Origin: Gemmatimonadaceae bacterium
GTDB lineage: Bacteria; Gemmatimonadota; Gemmatimonadetes; Gemmatimonadales; Gemmatimonadaceae
DNA length: 33,854 bases
NCBI GenBank assembly: GCA_025362635.1
Contig: JANYFO010000239.1
Coordinates: 1-33,854 of the forward strand
Direction: 5' to 3'
The notes below the pieces were generated by a model. That model made no database searches and was not told the DNA's origin. It saw only the letters and a list, made by a program, of their open reading frames with translations. Positions within the stretch are counted from its first letter, which is position 1. Each line of letters starts with the position of its first letter. Positions 25,842-33,854 of the stretch are shown piece after piece. A program made the translations under genes and the position numbers.

Positions 25842-27455
25842 CTACTTAGACCCACTACTTTTCGCGACGCGAGGCTTGCCGACTGGAAGTAATGCCGCTG
25901 CCGCATATACATCTTTTTGTGTGGCGCTCTTGCGGAGCAATTCAACGGCTTTGAGAAGCTGGTTGTCATCTTTGATGTTATGACGCTTTACCAAGCTATC
26001 GCCGAAGGCCGTTCGAGCGACATAGGTTTCGACGTTGCGGTCGACATAGCCGACACCGGCGTCGTACGTTGCGCGGTCGAGCTTCACACCCTTGGCGGCC
26101 AAACGATTAAAAATGTCGTTGCGCCATTCGTTCGTGACGACAAAGTCTGACTTCACTTTGCCCTTCTGCGACTCGGCGAACTCGCCGAGCACGTCGGCGA
26201 ATTGTTGCGATTTGGGTACGATCTCGCGACCGAGCTTGAGTTCTACGGTGGTCAGTGTGTCGGGCTGCACGTAAACGTCCGGCGTAATTGCGCCACCGCC
26301 GTACAGCGTCCGCCCGTTGACCAATGACTTGTACGTGGGCTTGGCCTTTCGCATCGAGTCGGTTTCCATCGAGTCAGGAATGACTTCCAAAAACTGACCA
26401 TCTGCGTTGAACTTGCGCTCCTTTTGAATGGAGCGGCCCGACGGCGTGTACCACTTGCCTGTCGTGATTTTTAGGGCGTACCCACCGTCAAGGTTGTACA
26501 CGCTTTGGACGAGCCCTTTGCCGTACGACGTGGTCCCGAGCACCAACGCGCGATCGTAATCTTGCAACGCACCAGCGACAATTTCTGACGCAGACGCGGA
26601 GTAATTATCTACGAGTACGACCAGCGGAATATCGGGAGCAAGCGGTTCGACGCTCGCGGTAAACTTCTGGAACTCCGCGCGTCCACGAACGCTCAGGAGC
26701 TCTTTGCCTTTTGGTAAAAACAAATTCGACATAGAAAACGCTTCATCGAGGATGCCTCCAGGATTGTTGCGCAGGTCGATGACGATGCCTTTTGCTCCTT
26801 TCGCTTTAAAATCTTTGATCGACTGCGCGACGTCGTGCGTGGTTTGTTCGCTAAAACGTTCGAGCAAGATGTAGCCGACACGATCATCAATCATGATTGA
26901 ATAGCGCACGGCCGGCACGTGAATTTCCGCGCGTTTAAAATCCAGCTTGATGGGCTGTGGCACACCAGCACGTGCAAACGTGACGGAGACGCCGGTGCCA
27001 ACGGGACCAAGCAGTTTGTTCTGCGCTTGCAGATTAGTAAATCCTCGCGCGTTGAACGTGTCGATGGCGACAATTTTATCGCCGACCTGTACGCCACGAG
27101 ATTCTGCCGGCGAACCAACGAAGACTTTTTGGATCGTGACATATCCGCCAACGGGCAAAATTTCCATGCCGATGCCGGCGTACCGTCCGCTCGTGGAACG
27201 CGAAAACTCTTCTAGCTGCTTGGGTGAAAAGAGCTCCGTGTACGGATCCTGCAGCTCCTTCACAAGTCCGCGCGCGGCCTTTTCGTACAACACCTGCGCG
27301 TCGAGCGTGTCGACGTAGCGCAACGCGACGAAGGTGAGCACTTGGTCGAGTAGTTGAGCGCCGCCTCTCGTGGTGCGCGTCTGCAGGGCAAAGCCGCCCG
27401 CGAGCACGGGGAGCGATACCAAACAGGCAAGGGCGATCTTACGGGAGCGGGTCAT
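25842..27455 (-). CDS. S41-family C-terminal processing peptidase (CtpA-like, PDZ domain)
   Basis: DPYTELFSPKQLEEFSRSTSGRYAGIGMEI, GIVIDLRNNPGGILDEAF, LVDNYSASASEIVAGALQDYDRALVLGTTSYGKGLVQ. Track start 27500; Met at 27455 precedes the signal peptide. Confidence 0.93.
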   Translation of the reverse strand: MTRSRKIALACLVSLPVLAGGFALQTRTTRGGAQLLDQVLTFVALRYVDTLDAQVLYEKAARGLVKELQDPYTELFSPKQLEEFSRSTSGRYAGIGMEILPVGGYVTIQKVFVGSPAESRGVQVGDKIVAIDTFNARGFTNLQAQNKLLGPVGTGVSVTFARAGVPQPIKLDFKRAEIHVPAVRYSIMIDDRVGYILLERFSEQTTHDVAQSIKDFKAKGAKGIVIDLRNNPGGILDEAFSMSNLFLPKGKELLSVRGRAEFQKFTASVEPLAPDIPLVVLVDNYSASASEIVAGALQDYDRALVLGTTSYGKGLVQSVYNLDGGYALKITTGKWYTPSGRSIQKERKFNADGQFLEVIPDSMETDSMRKAKPTYKSLVNGRTLYGGGAITPDVYVQPDTLTTVELKLGREIVPKSQQFADVLGEFAESQKGKVKSDFVVTNEWRNDIFNRLAAKGVKLDRATYDAGVGYVDRNVETYVARTAFGDSLVKRHNIKDDNQLLKAVELLRKSATQKDVYAAAALLPVGKPRVAKSSGSK

Positions 27456-27598
27456 GCGGCTTCTCGCGATGGAGGGAGCAGAAAAATGCGACACGAGCAC
27501 ACGGCGCCGAGCAACAGCGATTGAGCAATGCTTCTGACTTCGTACGCGGCGCTCGGAGATGGGTTCCGTGCGGCGACCGTTCGTCTAGTCCAACTCGT

Positions 27599-28456
27599 TC
27601 AGACCTCATCGCGGGGACGAGATCCTAAGACGTAGTCCACATGCCAAACTCGATCATACTGACGGATGCCGATATCACGCACCAATCCGGCACTGAGCAA
27701 CATCTCGTGCGCTGGTTGAAGGACGCGTTGGAGGTGTGATGGATAACGTTGCGTGAGGGGAAGTTGTTCGGCGAGTCGTTCCAAGGGTATACGCCACGAC
27801 AGGCGTCCATCGGCCCGGGCTACCTCAAGCATGCGATACAATCGGCGCGCGACTGGTGAGGAGAGGGCGTGATAGCGGGCCGCCGACAGTGTGATGGTGT
27901 GACGCGCGGCAAGGTTGGTTCGCATCGTGGGGGACAGGATGACGCGTGCATCACCCGGTTCACCTGCCGCCAGATTGCCGAACAAGTGCAGTTGTTCGCG
28001 ATCGGCCACTCGTCGTCGCTGCACCGCGACGGACGAAAGAATGGTGAAGCTCACATCGGCCAAGCCGGATGAGGCCGACCAGTACGCTCCTACCGATTCG
28101 AGCGTGGTGCGTTCGAGACGAGCGAGGGCACCGCGCAGCTGCTCGTAGGTGCGTCCATCGGCGCGACGACCCATCGACCGCAAAAAGGCGTGCAAGGTAA
28201 AGGTGACGGTTCCGTCCGCGGGCGAACCGGCTTCGCTGTACCGATGCAGTAGTTCTATATAGACATCTTGATCAAACGTGCCGGGAAGGCGATCGCCGGC
28301 CGAGGGGATGACGCGCCAGCGCCCGCCATTCTCGCAGGTAAACGAGACGGGCGCATCATCCGCAGAATCGCTCAGTCGAAACAGCGGAAGTTCCTCGAGT
28401 GCTCGATCGAGTACTACTCCGCGAATCGCCGGGCGCCGACGCGCAGCGAGTGTCAT
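27599..28456 (-). CDS. plasmid-type replication initiator homologue (RepA/RPA-like)
   Basis: RWRVIPSAGDRLPGTFDQDVYIELLHRY...GTVTFTLHAFLRSMGRRADGRTYEQLRGALARLERTTLESVGAYW...ARYHALSSPVARRLYRMLEVAR: architecture of the replication initiator protein A family. Track start 28597; MTLAARR at 28456 chosen. Confidence 0.75.
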   Translation of the reverse strand: MTLAARRRPAIRGVVLDRALEELPLFRLSDSADDAPVSFTCENGGRWRVIPSAGDRLPGTFDQDVYIELLHRYSEAGSPADGTVTFTLHAFLRSMGRRADGRTYEQLRGALARLERTTLESVGAYWSASSGLADVSFTILSSVAVQRRRVADREQLHLFGNLAAGEPGDARVILSPTMRTNLAARHTITLSAARYHALSSPVARRLYRMLEVARADGRLSWRIPLERLAEQLPLTQRYPSHLQRVLQPAHEMLLSAGLVRDIGIRQYDRVWHVDYVLGSRPRDEV

Positions 28457-28722
28457 CAAGCGTGGAAGGTGAGCACCATGCGGCGAGAGCGCCAGCGCCT
28501 TGATGCATTCGGTGTGATGCGGCGCCCGAACGACCTGTTGCCGGTTAGCCGCTGGTGGGAGGGCTGCGTCGCACTGCGGGCCGCTTCGTTTGAGCAAAAA
28601 ACAGCAAATCCGCCAGTTGTCGGCGTGTTTCGTTGGTGTCCGTGTCCACGCGTCTGGTTGTTTTTCGGGACAATAGAAATAGCGGCGACCAACACAGCGA
28701 GCGCATTGTTTGCGTTGCTGCT

Positions 28723-29445
28723 TTACGCCAGGGTAATGACCTGCCCCGTGATGTTGCGCGCCGCGGCGCTGGCAAGGAACGCCACGACGTCGGCGACCGA
28801 CTCGCGTTCGACATACTTCGTATCGGCCTTCATGCTGTTCATGTTGGCCGCAGTGCGAATCTGCGTTGGCGCCACGGCGTTAGCACGAACGCCATTCACG
28901 TGTTCTTCTTCGGCGACTGCGCGCATCAGCGTGAGCACGCCACTTTTTGCGGCTGCATACGCGGCGATACCATTTGGTGAACCACTCGGCAACGCGGCCA
29001 CGGAGCCGAAAAATACCAACGAGCCTCGACCCAACCGCAGTGCCGGAAGAAACGCGCGCGTTGCGCCATACGCCGTATCCAGATTGATCATAAACTGTTT
29101 GTGCCACGCCTCGGGATCACTGATGTCCAACGGGCCCGTCGCGCCAAACCCACCGGCAACGTGCACGAGGGCATGCACGGCTCCAGCGCAGTCGCTATGC
29201 GCCGCGAGCACCTGGTCGGCAACGATCTTTGCGTCAGTCGCGTCCGACAAATTCGCAATGTGTGCAGAAACTACATGACCATCCGCACGTAGCACGTCTG
29301 CCCGCGCATCGACCTCATCCTGTTGCATGTCGAGTAGCGCGAGAATGGCACCGCGTTGCGCGAAACCGAGTGCGACCGCTTCGCCCACTTGACCGGCCCG
29401 ACCCACGCCGGTGATCACGACCAACTTGCCGGTGAAGTCCATCAC
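28723..29445 (-). CDS. SDR-family oxidoreductase
   Basis: KLVVITGVGRAGQVGEAVALGFAQRGAILALLDM (TGxxxxxG-like), VHVAGGFG, ..GIAAYAAAKSGVLTLMRAVAEE (YxxxK), VNGVRANAVAPTQIRT. Confidence 0.9.
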   Translation of the reverse strand: MMDFTGKLVVITGVGRAGQVGEAVALGFAQRGAILALLDMQQDEVDARADVLRADGHVVSAHIANLSDATDAKIVADQVLAAHSDCAGAVHALVHVAGGFGATGPLDISDPEAWHKQFMINLDTAYGATRAFLPALRLGRGSLVFFGSVAALPSGSPNGIAAYAAAKSGVLTLMRAVAEEEHVNGVRANAVAPTQIRTAANMNSMKADTKYVERESVADVVAFLASAAARNITGQVITLA

Positions 29446-29479
29446 GTGAATCTCCGTCGTACAGCGTGAGTGAGCGTGT

Positions 29480-30595
29480 CTACTCTGCTTTCAGGGACTG
29501 CAATGCGTCGGAGACTGCGTCGAGACAGCGACGCAGTCCGTCGACGCTATGATCGCCCATGTGCCCGATGCGAAACGACGCTGCTTTCAACTTGCCGTAG
29601 CCACCACCAACAACAAACCCACGTTGCGCGACCGCCTGTACGAGCGCGTCGCCGCTAAACTGTGCGGGCAACGCAATAGCGGATACCGTTGGTGAGCGAT
29701 GTCCCAAGCGCGCGTACATGCACAGCTCGATACCAAGCGACTCTCGCGTTTGCGCAATCCACTGCTCGGTTGCGCACTGCAAGGCCGCGTGTCGCAGCCA
29801 TCGCTGTTCAATACCATCGCTTGCGATCGCTTCACATTGCAGCAATGTCGCATACAGCAATGAGATTGCGGGTGTGTTTGGTGTCTGATGCTTCTTCGCG
29901 TATTGCTCAAACTCGAGCACGTCGAAATAACGACCGCGCGCCGTCGCGAGGTGTGCGCGTTGCAGGAAGCGCTCGCTGACCGTTGCAAATGCTAACCCGG
30001 GTGGCAACGCGAGTGCCTTTTGAGACCCTGTCAATACGACATCGAGATCCCACGCATCGGTTTCGACCGGAGCGCCCCCGACACCAGTCACGCTATCGAC
30101 CAGAACGAGTACGTCGTGCGCGCGTGCCAGTTGTGCGAGCGGCTCGAGCGGCGTGAGCGCACCAGTACTCGTTTCCGAATGCACCACGGTGAGCGCCACG
30201 TACGGACGCGCGCGCAACGCTGTGTGTACTTGATCGAGCGACACGACGTCGCCCCACGCCGCGGATACGACGTCTACATCGCGACCACAGGACCGCGCAA
30301 TATCTGCGAACCGCTCGGAGAATGCACCGTTCACCAGCGACAGCACCGGGCCTGGCGGTGCGCACCGTACGGCCATCTCCATGAATCCCGTCGCGGACGA
30401 CGTGCTCACGTACACCGAACGCGTTGTACGAAAGATGGCCCCCAACGAGGTCACGATGCGCGCGAACATGTGCTCAAACTCGACGCCGCGATGCGGCAGC
30501 ATGGGCGCGAGCATGGTCTCGAGCACCTCGCGTCGTACTTCCGTTGGTCCCGGAAGAAAGAACGTTCCAAACGCTGGGCTGTGCGGATCAGTCAT
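29480..30595 (-). CDS. class V (alanine-glyoxylate / serine-pyruvate-type) PLP aminotransferase
   Basis: FFLPGPTEVRREVLETM...MLPHRGVEFEHMF; VTVVHSETSTGALTPLEPLA; VDSVTGVGGAPVETDAWDLDVVLTGSQKALALPPGLAF. Confidence 0.9.
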   Translation of the reverse strand: MTDPHSPAFGTFFLPGPTEVRREVLETMLAPMLPHRGVEFEHMFARIVTSLGAIFRTTRSVYVSTSSATGFMEMAVRCAPPGPVLSLVNGAFSERFADIARSCGRDVDVVSAAWGDVVSLDQVHTALRARPYVALTVVHSETSTGALTPLEPLAQLARAHDVLVLVDSVTGVGGAPVETDAWDLDVVLTGSQKALALPPGLAFATVSERFLQRAHLATARGRYFDVLEFEQYAKKHQTPNTPAISLLYATLLQCEAIASDGIEQRWLRHAALQCATEQWIAQTRESLGIELCMYARLGHRSPTVSAIALPAQFSGDALVQAVAQRGFVVGGGYGKLKAASFRIGHMGDHSVDGLRRCLDAVSDALQSLKAE

Positions 30596-31272
30596 AGTTG
30601 AAACAACAAGGTATGCAGCGTTGCGAAGTCGACCGCCTCTGCATCGGCAACCGCTACGACATTCTGCCGACGCGCCACTCCAGTGTACGCAATGAACGCA
30701 TCGGAAATACCACGCACGGCCGCGTCCGTCGCGCCATCACCAATCATCACGAGCGGCCGGGGCAACGCGAGGCGGTGTAACACCGCGGGTTTGCCACGCT
30801 GTGTGGCCAGCGGTTGCTCACCCGCAAGCGACACGTAACGACCGTCATCATCAAATAGCACGGTCACCGCATGCACGCGCGATGCCGGAATGCCCATGTA
30901 TTCGGCCAACGGGAGGATGGCGTCGCGCAGTCCGCCGCTCAATAGCGTTACCTCGCACCCGGCAACGGAAAGCACGGCACACAACGCCCGCGCCCCGGGT
31001 TGCACGGTTTCGATGTACGCGTGACCCAATGCCGAGACCTCATCGCGCGTCGGTTGAATAAGCTCCAGGCGGTGCGCATATACTGATTCAATAGCTATCT
31101 CGCCTGCCATTGCGCGATCGGTGAGCGCTGCGATCTCCTTTGCAACATCGTTGCCACGCAAACTCGCGAGCCAATCGATGCCTTCCAATGAGGTGATGGT
31201 CGAATCGACGTCAAGGACCACCGATGCAAATCGCGGACGCGCATCAGTCATGGACAATGAGAGCGGCGTCAC
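30592..31272 (-). CDS. serB: phosphoserine phosphatase-like HAD-IB hydrolase
   Basis: SVVLDVDSTITSLEGIDWLA (DxDxT), TLLSGGLRDAILPLAEYMGI, VMIGDGATDAAVRGISDAFIAY. 4-nt overlaps with both neighbouring genes. Confidence 0.85.
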   Translation of the reverse strand: MTPLSLSMTDARPRFASVVLDVDSTITSLEGIDWLASLRGNDVAKEIAALTDRAMAGEIAIESVYAHRLELIQPTRDEVSALGHAYIETVQPGARALCAVLSVAGCEVTLLSGGLRDAILPLAEYMGIPASRVHAVTVLFDDDGRYVSLAGEQPLATQRGKPAVLHRLALPRPLVMIGDGATDAAVRGISDAFIAYTGVARRQNVVAVADAEAVDFATLHTLLFQL

Positions 31273-32681
31273 AACACGTTCCCTGGTGCCAGTAGTCCCA
31301 ATGGATCAAACTCGTGCTTTATGGCGCGCATCACGCGCAGTTGCTCGGCAGTTGCCTGCGTTGGCAACCAGCGACGCTTGAGTTTTCCAATCCCGTGTTC
31401 AGCAGCTACCGTACCACCCATGGCGAGTACCTCGCGAAGCGTTGCATCCACGACGACCTCAATGCGATGTAACTCGTCAGCGTCACGCGCGATAAAATTT
31501 TGATGCGGATGTCCGTTACCTGCGTGTCCATAGGCCACCGCCTGCGGGACGCCATGTGCGGATGCGATGTCGCGAGCTGTGCGTAATGCCGACGCGAGTC
31601 GAGGATACGGCACCGCCCAATCGGTAGACACTTTACGACCACCAGCCGACCGGACGGCCGCGCCGCGTTCGTTCATCATCGTCGGGACGGCGTGTCGCAA
31701 TCGTCGCGCGTCGCGCAACGACGAAGGCGCATCATACGCGCGAATATCGCTCGTAAGTGCGCCGTAATCCTCCGATAACGCGAGCCACGCATCGAGTGGC
31801 AGCTCGCCATCATCACGCGATTCGTTTGCGCCGGTTTCTTCGACGTACACCATGGCCTGCGCGTTCAGCGCCCACGTTGGCGAACCGTCTGCGTCACGCG
31901 CAATGGTAAAGGCCTGCGCATCAAAAAATTCGAGGCACCGAGGAAACACGTTCGACGACCGACGGGCAGCCACCACAAATGCGAGCGCATCCTCTTCACG
32001 GATAAATGGAATGGCGAGCCCGAGCACCTGCACTGGTAGTGCGTGCAACGCAAGTTCTGCCTCGACAACGATGCCAAGTGTGCCCTCGCTGCCAACAAAC
32101 CAATCGACAGGATCCTGCGCGATCGGATAACCCACCGTGTTCTTCTCCAACGCCGGGCGCCGCACCTCGAGCATTGATCCGTCGGCAAGTAACACGGTGA
32201 GTGCGCGCACATGGGGACCGGTTGCTCCGTACCGCAATGACCGCGCGCCGGATGCGTTACACGCAATTGCACCACCAATTGTGCACTCCTCTTCGCTTGT
32301 GGGATCGGGAGTAAACAATAGACCCGCTGCCTCGGCCGCACGCCGGATGTCGGCCAACAACGCACCAGCGCCCACGCGAATAGTCTGTGCATCCGTGTCG
32401 ACCTCGTGCAGGTGTGCCATCCCGCGCAACGACAGCAACAACCCATTGTCCGTAATTGAAGCCGCCGTGGTACTCGATTGCGCACCTGCGGCCGTGACTG
32501 GCGTTCGCAACGCAGTGGCTTCGCGCAACAATGCCGCCACTTCGGTCACCGTTGACGGCCGCGCAACGGCGTCAGGAATCATCTCCAATCCTGACGCATC
32601 ACGCGCGTACGACAACCGCACGTCAGGGTCGCGTGAAATTGACATCTCGCTGTTGCTCCTCGATGTCGTTGTGCCGAGCAC
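31269..32681 (-). CDS. FAD-linked oxidase (GlcD / D-lactate / D-2-hydroxyglutarate dehydrogenase family)
   Basis: VARPSTVTEVAALLREATALRTPVTAAGAQSS, DPTSEEECTIGGAIACNASGARSLRYG, VGSEGTLGIVVEAEL, AYGHAGNGHPHQNFIARD, GTVAAEHGIGKLKRRW...FDPLGLLAPGNVL. Confidence 0.92.
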   Translation of the reverse strand: MLGTTTSRSNSEMSISRDPDVRLSYARDASGLEMIPDAVARPSTVTEVAALLREATALRTPVTAAGAQSSTTAASITDNGLLLSLRGMAHLHEVDTDAQTIRVGAGALLADIRRAAEAAGLLFTPDPTSEEECTIGGAIACNASGARSLRYGATGPHVRALTVLLADGSMLEVRRPALEKNTVGYPIAQDPVDWFVGSEGTLGIVVEAELALHALPVQVLGLAIPFIREEDALAFVVAARRSSNVFPRCLEFFDAQAFTIARDADGSPTWALNAQAMVYVEETGANESRDDGELPLDAWLALSEDYGALTSDIRAYDAPSSLRDARRLRHAVPTMMNERGAAVRSAGGRKVSTDWAVPYPRLASALRTARDIASAHGVPQAVAYGHAGNGHPHQNFIARDADELHRIEVVVDATLREVLAMGGTVAAEHGIGKLKRRWLPTQATAEQLRVMRAIKHEFDPLGLLAPGNVL

Positions 32682-32686
32682 GAGAC

Positions 32687-33854
32687 TTAGTCGGCGCGAA
32701 AGTGCACGATGCTCGCCGACACGACGTCCGGGAGCTCGAGCAATGCACGACGCGTTGCCTCTTCCACTGTGCCGTCAACCGAGATTGCCGCCAGTGCATC
32801 GCCACCCTGCGCGAGTCGCGCCTGATGATACTCGGCGATATTCACTCCGCGTTCGCCGAGGACGGTGCCGACGCGACCGATCACCCCGGGGACGTCCTTG
32901 TTGGTGAGAATGAGCAGCGTCTGCTTCGGATTGACATCCACGTGAAATGACCCGATGCGCGTGAGTCGCGCAATACTGCCTTCAGGCGCGGAACCGGCCA
33001 CCGCGAGTTGCTGCATACCGCCGGAAAGCTCCACTTCAAGAGAACGGCGACTGCCAAGTTCTGACGATTCGCCAACCGTGAGTTCGATGCCGCGCGCTTC
33101 AGCAAGACTGCGCGCATTGATGAGATTGAGACGATCCGTTTCAATCACGCCTTCCAGCAAACCGGCGGCCGCCGCAGCAAGCAGCGGACCCGAACCGTGC
33201 GCAAGGTCAGGACTAACACGCAAAGAAAGTCGTCGAACGGTTCGCATGCCTTGATCGGCCAATACAGCACGCGCAACCGCCGCGGCACGTCGCGCCACGA
33301 GCATCGCCGGTTGCAATTCTGCCCACCCATCGCTGCCAGCGGCAACATTGATGGATCGCGAGAGATCGTTGTGCAACAAAGCATCGCGCACCGCGACGCA
33401 GACGTCACGCGCCACATTCCGTTGCGCTTCCACCGTGTTGGCGCCAAGATGCGGCGTAAGCAACAGATTGGGCGTGCGTCGCATGGGATGATTTTCGGCG
33501 AGCGGCTCGACGGTAAAGACGTCAAGCACGGCACCGCGCAATTGATCGGATTCGAGAGCAAACAGTAGTGCTTCCTCGTCAATAATACCGCCACGCGCCA
33601 TGTTAACAGCGACGGACCGTGATGGTAATCGCGCGAGTTCGCGCTTCCCGATCATGCCACGCGTTTCGTCGGTGAGCGGGACGTGCACTGTGAGCACATT
33701 TGTTTCGGCAATAAGCGCGTCAAGCGACGGCGCGCGTCGCACGCGTAATGCGGTAAATCGCGCATCAGCAATGTACGGATCATACGCCACTACCTGCATG
33801 CCGAACGCGTGTGCACGCGTGGCCACTTCACCGCCGATGCGACCAAGTCCAACA
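32687..33854 (-). CDS. serA: D-3-phosphoglycerate dehydrogenase, long form with C-terminal ACT domain; N-terminus beyond the right edge
   Basis: VGLGRIGGEVATRAHAFGMQVVAYDPYI, LTVHVPLTDETRGMIGKREL, VNMARGGIIDEEALLFAL, NLLLTPHLGANTVEAQRNVA; C-terminal ACT TLLILTNKDVPGVIGRVGTVLGERGVNIAEYHQAR. Confidence 0.95.
   Translation of the reverse strand, partial: VGLGRIGGEVATRAHAFGMQVVAYDPYIADARFTALRVRRAPSLDALIAETNVLTVHVPLTDETRGMIGKRELARLPSRSVAVNMARGGIIDEEALLFALESDQLRGAVLDVFTVEPLAENHPMRRTPNLLLTPHLGANTVEAQRNVARDVCVAVRDALLHNDLSRSINVAAGSDGWAELQPAMLVARRAAAVARAVLADQGMRTVRRLSLRVSPDLAHGSGPLLAAAAAGLLEGVIETDRLNLINARSLAEARGIELTVGESSELGSRRSLEVELSGGMQQLAVAGSAPEGSIARLTRIGSFHVDVNPKQTLLILTNKDVPGVIGRVGTVLGERGVNIAEYHQARLAQGGDALAAISVDGTVEEATRRALLELPDVVSASIVHFRAD

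Noticed and set aside
27456-28722. Iterons or a plasmid origin around the Rep-like gene
   Set aside because: I read both flanking intergenic stretches and found no directly repeated units; nothing supports an active origin here.
28268-29278. 336-aa plus-strand ORF
   Set aside because: Antisense shadow ORF over the Rep-like and SDR genes; low-complexity Ala/Arg/Ser/Thr composition, and both opposite-strand genes have clear family motifs.
32137-32907. 256-aa plus-strand ORF (and similar plus-strand ORFs over 29.5-33.6 kb)
   Set aside because: Antisense to the well-supported FAD-linked oxidase and serA genes.
1-33854. CRISPR array, tRNA/rRNA genes, transposase or defence island
   Set aside because: No direct-repeat/spacer array, no recognisable structural RNA, and no transposase, nuclease-helicase or reverse-transcriptase proteins among the ORFs.

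Overview
The window looks like ordinary chromosome from a high-GC bacterium, probably Gemmatimonadota (taxon is inferred from the character of the proteins, not from a search). From left to right it contains: the 5' part of ispG (minus strand); small outer-membrane and Bor-like lipoproteins; an FAD oxidoreductase; an arginine regulon (HAD hydrolase-argH and argR on minus, argC-argB-argD on plus); a PaiB-like gene; a PafA-like phosphatase; an Smr-like protein; a secreted M28 peptidase; a ThiF/MoeB-rhodanese protein; an alpha/beta hydrolase; a fatty acid desaturase with YggX; a YhaM-like HD nuclease; marR-yceI; an SPFH protein; a TolB-like propeller; an S41 protease; a plasmid-type replication initiator homologue; an SDR; and a serine-biosynthesis cluster (serA, FAD-linked oxidase, serB, class V aminotransferase). 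Five observations are most worth following up. (1) Two operators upstream of argH and between argR and argC share exactly the same spacing, ATGCA-N5-ATGCA-N7-TGCAT. (2) The PaiB-like gene has an in-frame TAA where a conserved Gln is expected, followed by an intact C-terminal coding tail. (3) The same gene's 5' end has been overrun by a 7-nt-period G-rich/C-rich inverted tandem array. (4) A RepA/RPA-type replication initiator sits alone among housekeeping genes. (5) A D-2-hydroxyacid-type FAD oxidase lies inside the serine operon. I found no CRISPR array, rRNA, tRNA or transposase, and no clearly novel defence system.
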